From: Delphinus delphis
Lineage: Eukaryota > Chordata > Mammalia > Artiodactyla > Delphinidae
NCBI RefSeq assembly: GCF_949987515.2
Contig: NC_082687.1
Location: 119,703,838-119,767,837, forward strand
Reading direction: 5' to 3'
DNA length: 64,000 nt
The notes beneath the pieces were generated by a model. That model was not told the origin of the DNA. It ran no database searches and was given only the letters and a program-made list of their open reading frames with translations. The position numbers were made by a program, and so were the translations under genes. Each line of letters opens with the position of its first letter. The first letter of the stretch is position 1. Shown piece after piece: positions 59,541-64,000 of the stretch.

Positions 59541-59924
59541 TGCTATGGACTGCACTCTGTACCACCACAAATCCGTATGTTGAAGCCCTAATCTCCAATA
59601 TGGTATGTGGAGGTGAGGACTTTGGGAGGTAATCAGGGTTAGATAAGGTTATGAGTGTAGAGCCCTCATGGTGGAATCAGTGCCCTTGTAAGAGGAGAAA
59701 ACAGAGAGCTTGCTCTCCCTACCCTCCCACCACCCCCTCCCTGTGAGGACACAGTGAGATGGCAGCCGTCTGCAATCCAGGAAGAGAGCACTCACCAGAA
59801 CCTGACCATACTGGTACCATGACCTCAGACTTCTGGCTTCCAGAACTGTGAGAAAATATGTTTCTGTTGTTTAAGCCATCCAGTCTGTGGTACTTAGGCG
59901 TGACAGCCCAAGCTGAGTAAGACA
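59541..59924 (+). mobile_element. Solo LTR of an ERVL-MaLR element (MST/MLT1 type)
   Basis: Starts tgctatggactgc and ends ctgagtaagaca, with the internal phrases agccctcatggtggaatcag, gtgaggacacagtgagatgg, tccagaactgtgagaaaata and tgttgtttaagccatccagt. These are the hallmarks of MaLR LTRs. Flanks ctgat (59536-59540) and ctgac (59925-59929) fit a five-base duplication with one change. No internal genes are present. Confidence 0.9.
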
Positions 59925-60124
59925 CTGACCATACATCTTAAGGCAAAAGAAAATGTTTTCGTGCTTTATGAAACAAACTTTGGATTCCTAGTACTTGTCC
60001 AAACACTTAAGCGGATAAAAAGTTCTTCCCGAGAAATATTTTTGTGCACCCAAAGGCAATCCTTTGCTCCATTCTATTCAGAGGCAAAAATATAAGCAAT
60101 GCTCCTCAGTTTTCGTAACTTTGC

Positions 60125-60330
60125 CGTCCACTCATCTGACTTCTAACAGTGTGACTTGAGGCCCACCTGCCTCAAGATCACTTGGAATACCTGTTAAAAT
60201 TCAGATTTCTGGGCCCCATTCTAGATGCACTAAATCACTCTCAGGGGTGGGGCCCTGGAATATATATTTTAAATGAGCATCCTTTGCAATTCCCGCACAC
60301 ACTGAAGGTTGCAAACCTCCAGTATAAAAA
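60125..60330 (-). repeat. MER5A-type DNA transposon remnant
   Basis: aagatcacttggaatacctg, attcagatttctgggcccca, tctcaggggtggggccctgg and aacctccag follow the MER5A pattern. Orientation is uncertain. Confidence 0.75.
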
Positions 60331-61479
60331 CGGCGATATCCTGGATCAATGACCCCAGGCTCAGAGGCCTGTAAACACTTGTCACACTGGCCCTGCCAAA
60401 AGCAAAGTTGGAATAACATGTTTGAGCAGCGCAGGCTAAGAGACAAGCAGCCTTACATTCACTCAGGTTCCCTACCCTTTATTACCACTTAAAATTTGAT
60501 CTTCAGGACGCTATTCACCTGAATCACAGTAAATGAGAAGCCTGTAAAATGCCTTCACCAGTGACCATTTAAGGTCATGCTCTTTCTTTTACCAAGGATT
60601 GATATTTTTAAAGGGTTACTATGTTTCCTTCCAAACTGCCTTTAAAGGGTTAAAGAGGTTTTCCATTATAGTATCTATTGTACCTTTTATGAGGATTCAA
60701 GTGCTAAAATCATCCTAGAATTGTGTATCAAGAAGCCTGTCTCTCCAGATGAGTTTGCTTCCCTTGATCTAATAATATGAACTGTATACCCTTGTCTTTT
60801 TTTGTGGCCCAGGGTACCCAGGAATTTAGCTTAGATCTAAAAATGCTCAATTACCATCAGTATCCTAACCCAGGTTTCTGGCACAGTCTTTCTCCTTCTC
60901 CTAAATCATTTCTGACATAGATTTTAAATCAGTTATCCTGTGTTCCATGTGTCTTAAACCTATTTTATGGTTATCTAAATTCTTTTCTGAAAAGCAGAGT
61001 ATTAATAAATACCCCCTCATATAGGCCACCCCTGCCCACATTCCTGGATGGTAAGGTCATGCTTTATTTGTCATTACCCAATGCCCCACAGGGAGTAGAT
61101 ACTCAATAAATATCTATTCAACTGAGTATTCAAATCTCTTCCTGGGCCCTATCCTCTCCCTTGGCTTCAGCTCCCACATGTACAACTATCTGTCCTCTGG
61201 TCATTCTAAAATGCCCCAACTCACGTTCTCCCTTAAACCAGCTCCCCTCCTAACATTTGCATCTCAGGCTAGATATTCAGGCTTAGCAATTGCAAGGTCA
61301 TCTGTGACTCACTGTCTTGATCCTGTCAGTCACGAAGTTCTGAAGCTTCTCCTTTGGAATGTTGCCTGTGCCTGACCTTTCCTTCCAATTCTCATTGCCA
61401 ACGCTATCCTCCAGATCTTTACCTCGTCGTGGCTGCGTTATTAGGACAGCTCTCCGGCAGAGATGGCACAAGGGAAGGC

Positions 61480-61690
61480 AACGAAACTTTACTGAGGTCC
61501 TGGTATATGTGTCTGTTTCTCATGCACTCTCATATTTAATTCTCGTAACATTGCTAGGAAGCAGGTATTATTTTCTGTTCCACAAATAAGAAAACTGAGC
61601 TCAAAGGAAATTGCCCAAGGTAATACACAGAGTAAAATGCAGAACTGGGATTCAGCCTAGGGTCTGTCTGACTCCTATGCTTCCTGGCAT
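61480..61690 (-). repeat. MIR, antisense, well preserved
   Basis: ttaattctcgtaacattgct, aagaaaactgagctcaaagg, ttgcccaaggtaatacacag and ctgactcctatgcttcctgg follow the reversed MIR. Confidence 0.85.
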
Positions 61691-61782
61691 TTCGTGCTGC
61701 TCCTGATTTCCTCTTTGTATCCCCACAGACATCCCCAGCACCTTGCACTTCTTAAATTCGGCTTTTACTGTCACACTTCTCT

Positions 61783-61989
61783 CTCTTTTTTTTTTTTGTG
61801 GTACGCGGGCCTCTCACTGTTGTGGCCTCTCCCGTTGCGGAGCACAGGCTCCGGACGCGCAGGCTCAGTGGCCACGGCTCACGGGCCCAGCCGCTCCGTG
61901 GCATGTGGGATCTTCCCGGACCGGGGCACAAACCCGTGTCCCCTGCATCAGCAGGCAGACTCTCAACCACTGCGCCACCAGGGAAGCCC
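61783..61989 (-). mobile_element. CHR SINE, short class
   Basis: Antisense copy, tacgcgggcctctcactgtt to accagggaagccc. The perfect duplication cacacttctct lies at 61772-61782 and 61990-62000. Confidence 0.95.
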
Positions 61990-62000
61990 CACACTTCTCT

Positions 62001-62034
62001 TAAAACCAAACCAAAACCAAAACCAAAACCAACT
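62001..62034 (+). repeat. (AAACC/AAAACC)n microsatellite
   Basis: Five tandem aaacca-type units directly after the SINE duplication, just right of the SINE's 5' end rather than at its A tail. Confidence 0.9.
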
Positions 62035-63395
62035 AGGTCCTCCAGCTGATTTTCAGGGATGCTGACAGTCTGCCCCCCCATCCCTAACCAACCTTCTCCT
62101 CCCTGCGCTTCAGATTCATTCTTCACTGTCTTATAAACATATTATTCTGCTTATTTCTGTACTGTAAAGGGTACAGGTATAAAATATCCTATACCATCAA
62201 GGATATTTTTTTGAAAAATTAGCAAGGTGCTTTTCGATTTTGCCTTTCCAAATACCAGATCTTGACCCTGGTTAATTCAGGGACATCTTGCTTCAGCCTT
62301 GGGGTGTGGCAGGGATGCAGTATAGAGTTGCATGAGTTTAGGGGGAAATAAATTTTAGAGGAGGAGTGCACATAGAGAGATCAAGGAATTTTTAGTGGTT
62401 TTTTTTTTTTTTTTGCAAGAAAAATGGGGTTTTGTAAGCAGAATTTGGGAAAAGGGAAATTGTCTTGAGGAAGAATTTGCTTAGTTCCTTTATTTCTCTA
62501 ATTAATTCCAAAAGAACCTGATCGCTGAGTGCTCTCGTCACACAGACAAGATAATTCTCCCACTTTTGACACCAAAGCAATGGTGCTTACTGTCCTGGGA
62601 GAAGAAAGAAATAGCAGAAAGGAAGTAAAAGTCAAGATGTGGATTTAGTAAGGTGAGGAACTACTGAGGGTAGGGGGATTCTTGCCCTGCTTGTTTGATT
62701 TGGAGGTCTGGAACAGTCCTGCCTGGTTAAGTAGGGAATGGTCTGGGCTTTCTCAAGCCACCCTCAGCTTCCATGTAGTGTGGACCCTGCAATGAGAGCC
62801 AGGGAGCCTGCACCCAGACTAAGGATGACCAGCTGTGAGCTGGATAGAGGATGTTGCAGGCACCCAGCTTTGTAGCCCCCAGGAGCTGAGTTGAAACCAC
62901 ATATGCCAGCGAGCACATCTGGGTGACAAAGTCACGTCAGCCAAGATCAAGTTACTGCCACTGACAAGCAGCACCCAGCAGACAATGAAGACTGCCCAGA
63001 AACCACAAGAGTCAGAGAATAGCACCCTTTCCTCCCTCCAGGGGACACGTAAGTTCCCCTCCCCCAATGCCCAAATGCTACAGAGAAGAGCAGGGGAACC
63101 AGCAGCTTTCCAAGAGCCTGAGCAATTTTATCCAAGTGAGACAGTATTTCTTAAAAAGGAAACTTACTTTATATTATCAAACTAAGATGAGTGAAACTGG
63201 CCTCACAGCATCCCTCCACAGTGCCCTGAACCGGGGGTGGACATGCGGACCAGAAAGAGACTCCAACCCCTTATGGAGATTGCAGAGAGGAATCAGTAAG
63301 CAAAGGTCCCTTATACGCCGGCTCGCAGCACAGGGAGACACTGTTCTAGTTGACTAGATCCCTGCGATAATGCAGGTCAAGGATTCCCTTCTTAT

Positions 63396-63462
63396 TAACC
63401 CACATAATTGCTTAATTGCTTAATTAACTTAATTGCTTAATTTACTGATTGCTTAATTCACT
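63396..63462 (+). repeat. Degenerate octamer tandem repeat (AATTGCTT)n
   Basis: ataattgcttaattgcttaa, ttaacttaattgcttaattt and actgattgcttaattcactt: six or so imperfect units of about eight to ten bases. Confidence 0.85.
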
Positions 63463-64000
63463 TGCTGAATGAGAATGAATGTCTGTTTAGCAAGCAAAAA
63501 ACAAAACAGAAGTTTAAAAATTAATTTAAACCACAGATTGAACATTTGGTCAACTTTTCTCCCCACTAGTCAGCAGGTAGGAGGCTCAGGGGAAAGGTCT
63601 GTTCTGAGAGCTACATGCTGCCCATACAAGTTGTTCTGGTTTCTTGTTCCTGCTACACCTGCCTCTGGGATGTTCCTTTTGTTTCTATCCCTGGGCATAC
63701 TCTTATTCTTGCCCTCTGCCAATTCAAATCCTTCCTACCTTCTGTGGCCCAGCTTACATTACACCTCTGGAAACAGAGGGTAAGGCTTCACTTGGTAATA
63801 ACTAGAAGACCTGCAAGGTTCCGTTCATTCTGAAATGTTGTCTTCTGAGAACCTTTCTGAAACCATTCCTGACCACTTCAGCCTGACCTTTTGCAATATT
63901 GCTAGTCTGCCCATAAATCTATACACTTTTTTTTCCCTCTCCTTGATTCTGTCTCCTTGATTATTGTCTCCTATGATATTCATGTCTCCTAAATCTGGTT

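Larger units (their letters stand above)
56611..64000 (-). other. TRPC3 intron 1 (partial) or 5' flank
   Basis: Sequence upstream of exon 2 in the transcript direction. I recognise no coding exon here; the long-isoform first exon is expected farther right. An alternative non-coding first exon for the short isoform could lie here but cannot be picked out by eye. Content: simple repeats (57.12, 57.83, 58.2 kb), a MaLR LTR (59.54-59.92 kb), MER5A (60.1-60.3 kb), MIR (61.5-61.7 kb), a CHR SINE (61.8-62.0 kb) and an octamer tandem tract (63.4 kb). The stretches 58.5-59.5, 60.4-61.4 and 62.1-63.4 kb show nothing recognised. Confidence 0.8.

Overview
This is a mammalian nuclear window, most likely from a cetacean. 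It is AT-rich and intron-dominated and carries many copies of a tRNA-Glu-derived SINE (motif 'ggcttccctggtggcgcagtgg'-like) of the CHR type, typical of whales and dolphins. It also holds L1 LINEs of several ages, MIR, MER5A and MaLR fossils. No prokaryotic or viral gene system was found.

The only protein-coding gene I can support is TRPC3, a diacylglycerol-gated, non-selective calcium-permeable cation channel. It lies on the minus strand, so transcription runs right to left. Nine consecutive coding exons can be placed to the base between 56610 and 22825. All have canonical AG/GT borders and matching codon phases, and they give 776 codons from the exon 2 methionine. By recall, the human 848-residue isoform has 72 more residues in two further exons (distal CIRB region and C-terminal coiled coil). 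I did not find these; they probably lie left of base 1. Exon 1 of the long isoform, ending in phase 2 by inference, was not found either and probably lies right of base 64000. Residue numbers below count from the exon 2 methionine.

Layout: 56611-64000 is intron 1 or 5' flank (MER5A, a MaLR solo LTR, MIR, a CHR SINE, GT-rich repeats). 55839-56610 is the CpG-rich exon 2 (ankyrin repeats). 47366-47554 and 38895-39059 are exons 3 and 4 (linker, pre-S1). 35941-36157 is exon 5 (S1, start of S2). 33624-33857 is exon 6 (S2 end, S3). 31462-31726 is exon 7 (S4, S5). 27272-27467 is exon 8 (pore, S6). 26387-26596 is exon 9 (TRP helix). 22825-22908 is exon 10 (start of the CIRB region). The left 22.8 kb looks like intron 10 and is dominated by L1, including a four-deep nest of retrotransposons at 12.9-22.2 kb.

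Nothing here looks like a new biological system. The most interesting structures are a nearly identical inverted pair of SINEs in intron 5, able to form a long RNA hairpin; the nested L1/L1/L1/SINE locus; and a symmetric, skippable exon 10 with a probable amino-acid change in a regulatory region.
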